In this document: piece by piece, positions 21,846-32,094 of the stretch
How the letters are laid out: each line of letters begins with the position of its first letter
Numbering within the stretch: position 1 is the stretch's first letter
DNA from: Lamellibrachia satsuma
Lineage: Eukaryota > Annelida > Polychaeta > Sabellida > Siboglinidae
DNA: 64,000 nt
Reading direction: 5' to 3'
Assembly (NCBI GenBank): GCA_033239005.1
Contig: BSQZ01000004.1
Location: 15,037,507-15,101,506, forward strand
Program-made: the position numbers and the translations under genes
Notes under the pieces: generated by a model
The model's database searches: none
Told to the model about the DNA's origin: nothing
Seen by the model: only the letters and a program-made list of their open reading frames with translations

Positions 21846-21854
21846 TTTTATACC
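21846..21854 (-). promoter_or_regulatory. TATA box overlapping the ATPase stop codon
   Basis: The minus strand reads GGTATAAAAAGCCC. TATAAAAAG is a near-ideal TATA box, 36-45 bp upstream of the ATG at 21810. The ATPase stop codon TAA is the TAA inside the box. This suggests a separate promoter for the 133-aa gene and the downstream structural genes. Confidence 0.7.
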
Positions 21855-22474
21855 TTCGGCAAGTACACGTACTGAACACCGTCGTCTGGAAAGATGGCCG
21901 TGCGCAGACGCATGTCCTCGGGCGTGTCCTGTTTGAGATCGACCAATAGATAGCCGTACGGTACCGAAGTGGCGTCTTTAAAAGCCTCTTGAACGAATTT
22001 GGCGCGCCCCGGATACATCTGTCGAGCCAAGTGCGACATCTGCGATGCGTCACGAGGATTCTTGAACACCACCATGTATTGAGAATTCAGACTGATGGTA
22101 CGACTCTCTTTGTTTTGGGGGAAAAGGTTCTGTACGAGATACAGTACGGACGTGTTCCTGTGGTGACTTTTTTTAGTGAACAAGGTCGTGACCCGTTCGT
22201 CCGTTTCTGCCATGAGATCGTCTATGACGATGAGGTTCCTCGTCGACGAATCGAACATGCTAGCACTCGGCAACCCTTCCTCAAAGCGCACGTCCGTCAA
22301 GTCCATCGTTGCGTAAGCCTCTTGCCATTCTCCGTAACACCACGTGATCTGTTCGGGAGGTGGATCGATCATCGTAGCAGCGTGACGTAGCATACGCGTC
22401 ACGAAAGTACTTTTGCCGCATCCCGTCGGACCGGCGACGATGCACGTGAAAGGATGTTTCCACCGCGCGTCCAT
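21848..22474 (-). CDS. ATP: FtsK/HerA-type genome packaging ATPase
   Basis: A 208-aa P-loop NTPase of the A32-like packaging ATPase group found in Polintons, adintoviruses and large DNA viruses, expected to drive DNA into the capsid. Walker A is GPTGCGKST at residues 15-23, Walker B is NLIVIDDLM at 80-88 (Asp85-Asp86), and a polar motif (LYLVQNLF) lies near 130-138. Length and motifs are normal and the frame intact. It lies 39 nt downstream of the PolB stop. Its own stop codon forms part of the TATA box of the next gene. Confidence 0.93.
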   Translation of the reverse strand: MDARWKHPFTCIVAGPTGCGKSTFVTRMLRHAATMIDPPPEQITWCYGEWQEAYATMDLTDVRFEEGLPSASMFDSSTRNLIVIDDLMAETDERVTTLFTKKSHHRNTSVLYLVQNLFPQNKESRTISLNSQYMVVFKNPRDASQMSHLARQMYPGRAKFVQEAFKDATSVPYGYLLVDLKQDTPEDMRLRTAIFPDDGVQYVYLPKV

Positions 22475-22513
22475 GGTCGCTTATGAAAGATGACCGCCGT
22501 GCATCGTCCTTTT

Positions 22514-25500
22514 CTACACGTCTACTGGACCCGTGCTCACTCCGTCCTCGTGCACCACTCGTTTGGGGTAGAAGTAGGTGAGAGCCGATCGTTCCTGCAC
22601 GTACGTCATCACGATCGAGTGACGCACCCGGAACCCACGGTTCTTTCCACTTCCGCTCCGACGGTTGGTGAGCACCTCCAGGAACGCGTTCTTGTCGATG
22701 TCGTTGTGACGTTTGCTCAGTCCTTTGGTGCTGTATTTGTCGGTGGGTCCGAAACAATAGTACGTCTTGCTGCACAACCCCACGAACCCGTCGCCGGACC
22801 ATTCCACCTTGAACAGACCAGGTGTCCTCTTGTCGTACGCCCTACGCGCTTTACAGCACTCCTCGTCGCCGACCCACGGTCTATTGGCGAGTCGACAGCG
22901 CACGTACTCGTTCCGATGATCGTCGCAACATTCGGACGGCAACCATTCGGAACGGCGCCGGAAGTAATGTTCTCGTAGTTCCGGGGTCACGAGGGCGTCG
23001 ACGGACTCGCCGGCCAAGGCCAAATAGGCAGAATCTGTATCTGTCTCGCAGTACTGAAAAAGAGGGCGCTCCAGGTACCTGTCGATGAAGTCGTAGTAGA
23101 ACTGCAACATGCGCATCTTGGCGTACTGCAGAATGAAGAATCCCACGTGTATGGGTAGGCTGTACGTGACGGTCCTCTTGTTCATCTCTATCTCGTACGC
23201 ATCGTCCACGATGACGTCGAGTTGTCGGAATCTCTTATCGTTGACCAAGAGCGATGCCGCCTTCTCCTTACAATAATTGACGTCGCGATGTCGGTCCACG
23301 TTGGTTATGGTCTTTCCGTAACCCGAGTTCCCCAGCAACTTCATGGTGTCTGCGATGATGGCCTTGTGCGAGTGGACGTCTCCTTCGCGTCGCGGACACT
23401 GCATCGCCGAACCGTCTGAAACACGGGACGGGATCGTACTCGATGACCTGATACACGTGCGTCACCTCGAGACCGTGGTCCATGTACCATCGCAGCAGAG
23501 GCGTGGCAAGCAGGATCTTATCCCCTCGATAACTACCCACGAGCATGCGTCTCGGTGTCGTCATGATGTTGTGCTCCTCGGCGTATCGGCGCATGAAAGG
23601 TCCGAGATCGTCGCGTGTCAGTCGAATGTTCTTGAACACGGGCTGCATCTCGGCAAAGTGTTCTCGCAATGCTTCCGGTACGCGAAGGTCACACTCGATC
23701 AGACCGAACACGGTTCCGGCACGCACGCCGCTCAGGATCTGTTGTGACGTCATCGTCCATCGTGCGTGACGTCGTCGCGGAAATGTAGCATCCAGAAGCT
23801 TTTTCACGATAGGATCTCGTCTCGTCTCTTTCCACTCGCATTCCCACATCTCTACGACTTTGACAAAGTGACGGAGGTAGACGGTGTTCTTTCGGGTTTC
23901 TTCGAGCAGTTCAGCCATGGGTTTCCCGTTGACCTCGTTGACCTCTTTGCCAGTGCACGAGTGACCATGGAAAAAACATCCATGGTACTGATAAGCCGTT
24001 TTCGTCTCGCTGCACCACCCGTCCACCAGCAGTTTGCCTATTCTCTTCTCTCTACCGTTGATCTGGTGTCGTATGACGCGTCCCGTGCGTTCGGATTCCC
24101 AAGTCAACCATTCCGCGGCCATCTGACCGTACAGCTGCGCCGATTCCGGTCGGAAATCTTTCTCTTCCCGTCGTCGCGTGTACCATCCCATAGGCGTGTC
24201 TTGCATGAGTGACCACAAGTACAGGGCATTGGCATCGTATCCAACGATGGACCTACAAGGACGAGCGGCCTCTCCGTACTCGTTCTGACGTAGCGTGGTG
24301 ACCCCTTTCTCGTGATAGCGATGAAAAATGAGCGAAGCCCCGCCAACCACGTGATCTTTGACGAGATGATGAAGATCTTTATTCTTCTCGTTGAAGATGG
24401 TAAAATAGGTCTTCTCGGGAAGGTCGTTGAACAGGTAGAGCAAGGTCAGACCAGGTACGCTGATGCCTTGCTTGAACATGTCTATGCCACGTTGTTCGTA
24501 GAAGGCAAACTGTCTGTCGATGGCCTGTAGAAAGGGAACCACGTCTCTGTTGTTGTACCAGACGAGAAAGTCTCGCAAAGTCGTCATGGAATTGTCGCGC
24601 CAGGCCTCTTGACAACTGGCATAATCCTCGTCGGAAATACCTTCGTTCTTCAGTCGACTGAAGAAGGCCTGTTTCGATGGAAGTGTAGTGTCGTCGAGTC
24701 TCTCCAGACGGTCCATGTACTCGTACGGGAAATGACCTTTTGTCACCTCGCATCCGTATGCCTTCAGATACTTGTCGTAACTGAACCCGGGAGCTATGTA
24801 GTTGGTCATATCTAGGAATTTCAGCTGCTCCGTCGAAAGACACATGAAAGTGTTGTTGCGCTTGATGACGAAACAAGTACCGACACCCTCATTCTCTTCA
24901 TCTTTGTCGTCTTGTTCTTGGTCTTCTTGTTCTTCTTGTTCCTTTGATCCGGTGGATAAGAAGTAGGGTATGAGAAACTGTTTGATGGCATTGAGATCAT
25001 ACTTACCCGAATTGAACCCGATGACAGGTAACTGATGCATCCATCCATAGAGTTGTCCCATCAGCTTTTTGTATGGATTGGTCGTCGGACGAGATTTCTT
25101 CTTATCGACGGCTGATCGTGCAGCCTTCTCAGTTTCGTTCCATTTCGTCAGTTCCTCTGCGAGTTGATCCAAGACATCTTCGTACGAGTGTTTGATGTTA
25201 TCGTACGCGGCGTCACTCATCGCTTGTAAGATATTCATCATTCTACTCACCAACTTGTTGGTGTCTCCGTCTGTGACGAGACATTGCACTTGCTCGTGGC
25301 CGGGGACGTTGGATGCTACGCTGACGCTCAGTGGAACGTGACGCGCCACCCAGTGGACCTTGTCACTGTCCGACGGAAGTTGTTCCGTGTCGAACCAACA
25401 CTCGAAATCAAAGGTGGCTCGATACGGATAGTAGCGCAACGATTCAGCAACGCGAATGTTCTCGTCGTCCAGACGTTCGAACACCGATGGTGTGGAATGG

Positions 25501-26682
25501 TACACGCCACCAGGATAGACTCGACGCACACCTCCCGTACACGTGCGCTCGTGTCGATACAGATTCGATGCCTCTTTCCATAACGAGTCACCGCACTTCC
25601 GACATCGATACGAGTTGCAGTACATGCAGACATCTTGGATGAATGAAAAATGTGTCCCGTGAAGGTTGAGATACATTGTTTCGGGGTACTTGCATAAGGA
25701 TCGACGAACCAGTTCGGCAGTCGACTTACCGTCCTCCTCACTGACAAGGCGGTACACGCACACGTTCGTTTGGAACGTGGTCTCTACGCGATAGAGGTCA
25801 TCCAGCGTGACCCCTGTAAATTCTTCCATGGGTACGTGATCTCGATCGTATGTCTCGTAGAGCGTCTTCACCGCCGGTTCCAATCGACGTATATCACATC
25901 CTCGATGCAGGGCCAGACATCGGAACAGACACAGGTTATCTCTGTACCTCTTCATATGGATGGGATCCGTTTCCAATCCGATTATGCTTTTCTTCTTCTT
26001 GATGTAGGATGGTAGAGAGATCATGCCTACACATCCTATAATATGATCGATGATGCGGTTAACGAAAAAAGTGACATTCGTCACGAGTTCGCACACCCAC
26101 GCAGAATCCGGTCTTTGATTGATGGCCCATTGCAAGAGATCGGGTTCTCGGATGCGTTGGAGAAATTTATCAAAGTCCTTGCTGTTGGTGACGAGACTGG
26201 GTTCGTCCAGGTAGCGTCCAGAGCAATTACAAGAGGTATGATAGTACTTGTATTGACCCGTGTTCTTGTTTCTCAGAATGAACCCGTAACTGAGGTTAAT
26301 CTTGAACGCGGTGGTCTGTTCCTGGAACATGATTTCCAAAGACGGTTCGAAGTCGGTCGTGTCTAGCGTGATTAATCTGTAATCGTACCTGCATTGAAGT
26401 GGACCTCTGAACACGTGGGTCCGTATAGCGGACCAGTGCGCACGAACGACATCTAGCAACTCCGTCGATAGAGTATCGGCGAAGGGAAGTCGTTCAGGTG
26501 GGTCTAACGGATCTTCCTCGGTAACGAGTGGATGGTTGTGGGATGGGGTAGTGTCTTCTCTTGTTGATCTCTTTGGTGCTGGTGGCTCGGTGACGTCGGC
26601 ACACGCGGTTCGTGCGTGTTTGGTCAGATTGTAACGTCTTTCGAACTTCCGTCCGCATTTCTTACACGCGTAGACGATGCTT

Positions 26683-26758
<76 letters not shown>

Positions 26759-26999
26759 CTCTACATACCGACCTTACGTGACGCTGTAGGTTGTTATATC
26801 TCCCGAAGGTGGCGCCGCATTTCTCGCATGCGTATTTCGCTCTCTTTGCATAGTCGCTGTGCGGCGCCACCATAGGCGGTGCCATCGAGTATGAATGTAA
26901 GTCGCATGATGGCGTCGAGTGAGTACTCTGCACGTGACGTTGTAGTTCTGCGCACGTGTCGAAGGCGACCTCGCAGTGACGACACTGGTGTCTTTTCAT
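22514..26999 (-). pseudogene. pPolB: Polinton PolB (protein-primed type), broken by one frameshift
   Basis: A family-B DNA polymerase in two frames: 26999 to about 23400, then about 23404 to 22514. The ATG at 26999 is preferred over the longer TTG-started frame. From the N-terminus: three C2H2-like fingers (about residues 4-24, 57-80, 110-130) with a Ser tract between the second and third; a CLFRCLALH segment resembling the OTU-like region of Polinton polymerases (about 365); and 3'-5' exonuclease motifs FDFECWF (about 526), GFNSGKYDLN (about 660) and YNNRDVV (about 815). Palm motif A is GYDANALYLW (about 920). After the frameshift come motif B (LLGNSGYGKT), motif C (YCETDTDSAY) and a KTYY motif. 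The break lies between motifs A and B, so no complete polymerase can be read. Total length is about 1,495 codons. Confidence 0.93.
26690..26761 (-). repeat. (AGT)n trinucleotide repeat encoding poly-Ser
   Basis: About 24 TAC/GTA triplets on plus, read as AGT Ser codons on minus, between the second and third zinc fingers of PolB. The length is likely variable by slippage in multiples of three. Confidence 0.95.
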
Positions 27000-27023
27000 G
27001 ACTGCATCTACAACTGAGAGGGA

Positions 27024-27470
27024 ATGGACTCTCAGTACATCTATATAATGGGTGCGAAGTGGATAAGATGTCAATCATTAATAGGAGACGTTCCTATTGG
27101 TCAATTAGTAATTAACATGGGTACTATTGTCCAATCAGCAATAAGAGACGTTCCTAGCTTGATTCCTATTGGTCAATTACTAAAAAGAGGCGTTCCTAAC
27201 ATGGGTACTATTGACCAATCACGAATAACCTAACATGGGTACTATGGACTCTCAGTACATCTATATAGTAGGTGCGAGGTGGATAAGATGTCAATCATTA
27301 ATAGGAGACGTTCCTATTGGTCAATTACTAATTAACATGGGTACTATTGTCCAATCACCGATAAGAGACGTTCCTAGCTTGATTCCTATTGGTCAATTAC
27401 TAAAAAGGGGCGTTCCTAACATGGGTACTATTGACCAATCACGAATAACCTAACATGGGTACTATTGACC
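27024..27470 (-). promoter_or_regulatory. PolB promoter region: two 220-bp tandem units with TATA and CCAAT boxes
   Basis: Units at 27024-27243 and 27244-27463 are near-identical. Each holds a minus-strand TATATAG (27041-27047; second copy about 27261-27267) and several ATTGGTCAAT/GACCAATCA CCAAT-type boxes. Each also has repeated GACGTTCCTA words. The first TATA lies about 45 bp upstream of the PolB ATG at 26999. This looks like a duplicated promoter and enhancer unit. The duplication and motifs are seen; activity is inferred. Confidence 0.65.
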
Positions 27471-27960
27471 AATCACAGGCGTTCCTAACTTGGCTACTTT
27501 TGGTCACTTAGTATTGTCCACTATGTCCATCATAATCGACTACGGGTTTCCCTTTCGTGAAGAGGGGTGTTAGTCGTGTGAATAATGAAGGTACAACACG
27601 TTCCATTCCATTTTGAGTATTTTATTCAATAGAATACATTGTCTATGAAATATATATATATTGACATGAAAAGATAGGCTTCTCTATATATAAGTTGATG
27701 ATATGTCGACTTGTGGGTTTTTACACCACGACAGAGGTCACGTGTGTGAATAATGGCTGACTTGTGGGTTTTTACACAACGACAGAGGTCACGTGTGTGA
27801 ATAATGACTGACTTGTGGGTTTTTACACCACGACAGAGGTCACGTGTGTGAATAATGACTGACTTGTGGGTTTTTACACCACGACAGAGGTCACGTGTGT
27901 GAATAATTGTATATATAGAAGTCGATCTCTTCATGCATAAAGATTACTATATGTATTTCA
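27471..27960. repeat. Poly(A) signal and four 51-bp repeats
   Basis: A minus-strand AATAAA at 27621-27626 would end the accessory minus-strand genes. From 27708 to about 27910 are four copies of a 51-bp unit starting GACTTGTGGGTTTTTACACC and containing GACAGAGGTCACGTGTG. The signal-to-repeat distance (87 bp) and the repeat core match those at 15360-15448. Confidence 0.8.
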
Positions 27961-27979
27961 TAGACAACAAATACACGCA

Positions 27980-28365
27980 AAAGAATAAAGACACTAATGA
28001 TATATAACAACTACATAGATTAAAGTCAATAACAATTACTAAAGACACTAATGATATATAAAACCTAAATACATAAGATTAAAGTCAATAACAATATACG
28101 ACTCAAATCAATAATTACTCTGTGTGTGACACTAAATGCATAAGATTAAAGTCAATAACAACTAAATACATAAGATTAAATTCATTAACAATTACTAAAG
28201 ACACTAATGATATATAAAAAACTAAATACATAAGATTAAAGTCAATAACAATATACGATTCAAATCAATAATTACTCTGTGTGTGACACTAAATACGTAA
28301 GATTAAAGTCAATAACAACTAAATACATAAGATTAAATTCATTAACAATTACTAAAGACACTAAA
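27980..28365. repeat. AT-rich tandem repeat, about 157 bp period
   Basis: The ACTAAAGACACTAATGATAT start recurs at 28038 and 28194, with a partial copy at 28351. Inside each unit the word TAAGATTAAAGTCAATAACA is itself repeated. The region is over 70% A+T by eye and lies between the core and the accessory genes. It could serve as a spacer or replication origin; nothing in the sequence proves either. Confidence 0.8.
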
Positions 28366-28377
28366 CAAGTGTTGTGA

Positions 28378-28421
28378 CGTGTTTCAATCCTTTGTTTACA
28401 ACATCCAAGAATTGAAACACG
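28378..28421. repeat. 11-bp inverted repeat
   Basis: CGTGTTTCAAT at 28378-28388 and ATTGAAACACG at 28411-28421 form a perfect 11-bp stem with a 22-nt loop at the end of the accessory minus-strand coding region. It could mark transcript 3' ends. Confidence 0.6.
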
Positions 28422-29138
28422 CCACTTCGTGTATGAGATGTGATTGCATCTCCTCTGACAGTAGTCGAGTGCATCCTTCTGCACATACATTGACAGTAGC
28501 TTCGGCTACTGTCAGAGGTGTATGGTGTGCTCTATGCATGATTAAGTGTGTGAATGCTTCGGTTATCATAATGTTCGCGACTTCTGGATTTAAAATGTTC
28601 GGCTTGTTTGGGGATGATTCTTCTTCTAATATAACGTTTTCGTCGCAGCAGCGATCACACGTGCATGACTGCGTGTCGGAGGATGGTGGTGGTGTCAACA
28701 ATCGATTGTTCATGACTTCGAATGATGGCGATGATGTTGATGATGACGGCAGCGGCGACGCCGGCGTAAATTCGAAGGTACCCTGTGCAGCTAGTAGAAA
28801 CGGCGGTGGTGGGGTGGCGGTGTCATTGGCGCTGCTGCTGGGGTTGTCACCGCCGCTGCTGCTGGGGTTGTCGTTGCTGTTGCTGCTGCTGCTGCTGCTG
28901 CTGCGGTTGGTGCTGCAAACCGACGTTTTCTGTTGAGCACCAACCGCAGATCGTTTGCAGGCAACGATGACATCCGGCGTTTGCGCTGCTGCTGTGGTGG
29001 TGTTGCTATCTTGTCATCATCATCGTCGGTTTTTTCATAAGCTTCTCTGGGCTGTCTCAGACCGTTATGGATCTGTAGATGGAACAACAAAAGACACACC
29101 TGTTTAATCAATGTCAGGAATTTCGTTCTTACCTGCAT
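28396..29138 (-). CDS. Accessory low-complexity protein; two overlapping frames, true product unresolved
   Basis: Two minus-strand frames overlap. One (29138-28791, 115 codons, ATG overlapping the previous frame's end by 35 nt) has an acidic D5 run, QQQRKRR and NRKRRF nuclear-localisation-like clusters, then Ala/Thr/Pro repeats. The other is open from about 29005 to 28396 (about 200 codons), has Ser/Asn and Pro runs, a CTCDRCC cysteine cluster and a helical C-terminus. Its first ATG is at 28713. They cross at a CAG/GCA repeat (about 28880-28910), where slippage could join them. Good splice sites nearby (donor CAG|GTAAGA at about 29125, acceptor TTCCATCTACAG at about 29080) allow other joins. 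No family is recognised. Confidence 0.4.
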
Positions 29139-29447
29139 ATAGACTGGCTATGGTCGCTCTGATAGTGTCTGCCATATCGACACACCACTGCCTTTTACCA
29201 ACCCTCTCCTCCACCGCTATGACAACCCAGCGCATGATGTGATTGATCAGACCGGAAGACGGTACGTAATATTCACCTTCCGATAAATCTAATATACGTT
29301 CAATCTCGTTACATGCATAACGAACACAGGCTGCGTCTATCAATGTGTTGAAGGTGTTCTGGTTCATCATGGCTTCTGTACGATTCTGTATTCTGTCTAT
29401 GTTCATTGCTGTCGCCTGCATATCGTTGCCATGGTTACCACCACCGC

Positions 29448-29488
<41 letters not shown>

Positions 29489-30348
29489 ATGGTCATAGCT
29501 GCTTCGTTGCTGCTGCTTACGGTAATAACCGCATCGTTATTTTCCTCGTCTGCTATACACAGAGTCGGTTCGGTAGAGGATGGTAACAGATTACGTTGTT
29601 CATACGAGTCTAACCACTGCTGTACCTTTTTATTCATGGTATTTTCCCAGTCCCGTATCTTTTCATTCGTGCTTTCTGCGCTTTCATTGCTGTTGTCAGA
29701 GCTGGTGGCGACGGCATTCTCTTTGTCTTCCTCCTACAAAGAGAATGCCTCGTCAAGTACTTCCAACTCTGACGCAATGTAGTTTACGTACTCCTTGTTG
29801 ACGCGCTTTTTAATGATCGTTCTGACACGGACCCCCCTCAACACAGACAGGGCAGCCACCCGTTCGTCTTCTGACTTCATTGCGACGTACTGGTTCGCGG
29901 TGAAGCCAAGGATTTTAACTGCCAGCGTATCAAACACGCTAGCCCAACATTCACTTCCTATGCTGTCCCTCAGGAGGACACGCAGGTTGAATCTGTACGT
30001 CGGAGATCGCTCCCATTTGTGTGTTGGACAATAGTAGCCCTTACTAGTACTACGCTGGACTCCAACGGGACACTATGAGCATGCCAGATATACTACATAT
30101 TTCTCCTGCCGTGCGGTAGACACTATGGTTAACGGTGTTGGAAACTTGTACGTTCCAGCACTTACCTCCGACTGTAAACGCGTTAGATTCATCATGTGCT
30201 CGTCATCGAAGAGCTGCTGCTGTGCGGCGGCGGCCATCTTGTTGCTTCGGTAGAGAGAGAAACTGTCGAGTCGCTGCGAGAATCGTGTTATGACAGTTGC
30301 AGCTACTTTGTTTTTTACACGTGATAAATGAGATTTTGCTTTCAGCAT
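29104..30348 (-). CDS. RPA1-like single-strand DNA-binding protein, interrupted by two in-frame TAG codons
   Basis: One minus-strand frame of 415 codons is open apart from TAG at 30075-30073 and 29736-29734. The middle part (about 30110-29740) matches the C-terminal zinc-ribbon OB-fold of the replication protein A large subunit. It has a YLAC start of a zinc ribbon, YYCPTHKW as its second half, then YRFNLRVLLRD, ECWASVFDTLAVKILG and VRVRTI. The third part is acidic, then Ser-rich, then helical and unrecognised. The first TAG falls inside the zinc ribbon. ATG is at 30348, or at 30237 with a better context (AAGATGG). GT-AG pairs could remove 111 nt (30165-30055) or 54 nt (ending at 29734), each containing one TAG and each in frame. 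It may be a spliced, read-through or decayed gene. Confidence 0.65.
29713..29749. repeat. Perfect 14-bp hairpin at the second TAG
   Basis: GGCATTCTCTTTGT at 29713-29726 pairs with ACAAAGAGAATGCC at 29736-29749 around a 9-nt loop. The TAG at 29736-29734 spans the stem-loop edge. In minus-strand RNA this would be a stable hairpin containing the stop codon. Confidence 0.85.
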
Positions 30349-30660
30349 CGATTCTCTGACACTTCTGTGACAGAATTATCGAACATGTTTTTCGTTGTGA
30401 AGGATGACTTATTGTTCTAGTGGGTTTGGGAATTGATTATTAGCATTCCAGTTTAATAATAATTTTATTATGGGTGTTTTCTAACATAACTTTCTGACTT
30501 TGATGGATTTGTTATTGTGTTATAGCAGGTTACGTCAGCTGTCTGCATTTTTAGCGTTTCCTATATAAAGCCGTCCTCAGACAAGGTATTTACACACTTA
30601 CCGCCATTCTGCAACCGTCGTTCTGCTGCTGCCGCTGCCGTTGCCTCTGACGTCATCACA
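30349..30660. promoter_or_regulatory. Divergent promoter region with TATA box for the plus-strand gene
   Basis: About 312 bp separate the RPA-like gene (minus) from the two-exon gene (plus). A plus-strand TATATAAAG lies at 30562-30570, 91 bp before the ATG at 30661, followed by a GC-rich leader with CTGCTGCCGCTGCCG. No clear TATA box is seen for the minus-strand gene. Confidence 0.65.
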
Positions 30661-31474
30661 ATGTTGTCTAGCGTTGCTTTGTTTTCCGACTTGATGCAAG
30701 CCTACATCGAGATTGGTGTTGCGTTGAGTCTGATACTGTATCGATCGTAAGTACATATTGTCCGTGGTTGTTTGCTGATACGTACTCCTGTGTTTTTAAA
30801 AGGTTTTAAAAGCGTCTACATAAAACACACAGTTTAACTTTAAGAGACATCTTTTATGCGTCTGTGACCTAGTTACAATGCCTCTTGCTAAGCGGCTGGT
30901 AGTCTGATTATAAATAGCACGCGCGCCGCGTCGGCCGAGCGAGGTCGCCAGGTCAGTCTTATCAGTTTTACGCGACCTAGTTTCTACGCGCTTCTACTGC
31001 TGGCGGTGTAGCATTACATACGTCGTGGTGGATCCAAAGTACACCGCTCACAGCAGGTCTACTCATAGTTTATTATTAACAGATGTGCATGTGCTATTTA
31101 ATGTATATACGATACTTTTAACACAGTCCTTTAGCAATGGCTCAATGTGTCTTTCACTCTGGTTTTTCAGCTTCCATAGAAACCACTGGCCGTTCGTGAT
31201 GCAGGAGTTGTGTGCTCGTACGCCACGCATAGACAACGATGACATTGTCGACGATGGTTATCAATCCGAAAGTTGGGACAACGAGTGCAATGAATACGCC
31301 GCATTTCTAGACCTTACAAAATTGTGGCCGGCTGTCATGCAAGAAATGAAACTGTTCAAATCACGTTCCCAGATTGAAATGGAAATGCTGTGGGGGTTTA
31401 ATGATGAAGGGGAAATAGCAAAACCACGTTCCGTGATAGAAATGGAAAAGTCGTGTGGGGGTGCAGCAATGTAG
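30661..31474 (+). CDS. Two-exon accessory protein (129 aa) of unknown function
   Basis: Exon 1 at 30661-30746 (86 nt) starts at ATG and encodes a short hydrophobic segment (EIGVALSLILYR). It ends at a strong donor (ATC|GTAAGTAC). Exon 2 at 31171-31474 follows a strong acceptor (CTCTGGTTTTTCAG). Lengths sum to 390 nt, so the frame is kept (phase 2) to the TAG at 31472. The exon 2 product has an internal duplication: WPFVMQEL and WPAVMQEM, then RSQIEMEM and RSVIEMEK. A second TATA box (TATAAATA, 30909-30916) lies in the intron. A transcript from it could start at the ATG at 31145, replacing the N-terminus with another hydrophobic one (MCLSLWFF). No family is recognised. A small membrane-anchored or signal-bearing cargo protein is my inference. 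Confidence 0.6.
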
Positions 31475-32090
31475 TAAAACAGCCAGTACAACGACCTACA
31501 AAACTGATCGATAGAAGAGGGAAATCACTGCCGCGTCTGGACTTCAATAACCTCCCAGCGCCCTCTTTGTAAAACAGAACGATTTGTGAGCTGATTAACA
31601 GACGAACACTGCATTTCATATGATTTGATATATGACTATTTTTAATATTACTATGCTTTAATATTCTTTAATATGGCTATTTTAAAATGAAATAATGAAC
31701 GCTATTTATATGCTTTAATATGACTATTTTTAAGTGATATATTGAACGATATTTATATGCTTTAATATGGTTAAATATATGGCTATTTTTACATATTTAT
31801 ATTACTATATTTATATGTGCTTTAATATGATTTGATATAACTATTTTTAACTGATTATATTACTATATTAATATGATTTTATGTGCTTTAATATGATGTA
31901 TCAAATAATTATATTACTATTGCTTTAATATGATATATAGCTATTTTATATATAGCTATTTTTTATTACTATGATGTATGGCTATTTTTATATATTAAAA
32001 TTTGTGACTTCATGAAGTGTTGTGTCGGTTGGTGATAGGGTAACGTGGGCTACAACGGGTAGGGTATCGCGGACTACTTCGAACCACGGA
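31475..32090. repeat. AT-rich degenerate minisatellite
   Basis: From about 31620 to 32000 a roughly 25-30 bp unit built on TGCTTTAATATGACTATTTT repeats with many changes. No gene is seen. Confidence 0.75.
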
Positions 32091-32094
32091 TTAA

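Noticed and set aside
27000..27074. N-terminal extension of PolB to 27074
   Set aside because: It begins with TTG and runs through the likely TATA box. The ATG at 26999 lies directly before the first zinc finger.
28379..28936. 185-codon plus-strand frame ending in poly-Leu
   Set aside because: Opposite a better minus-strand frame. The poly-Leu comes from CTG repeats and there is no promoter or splice support.
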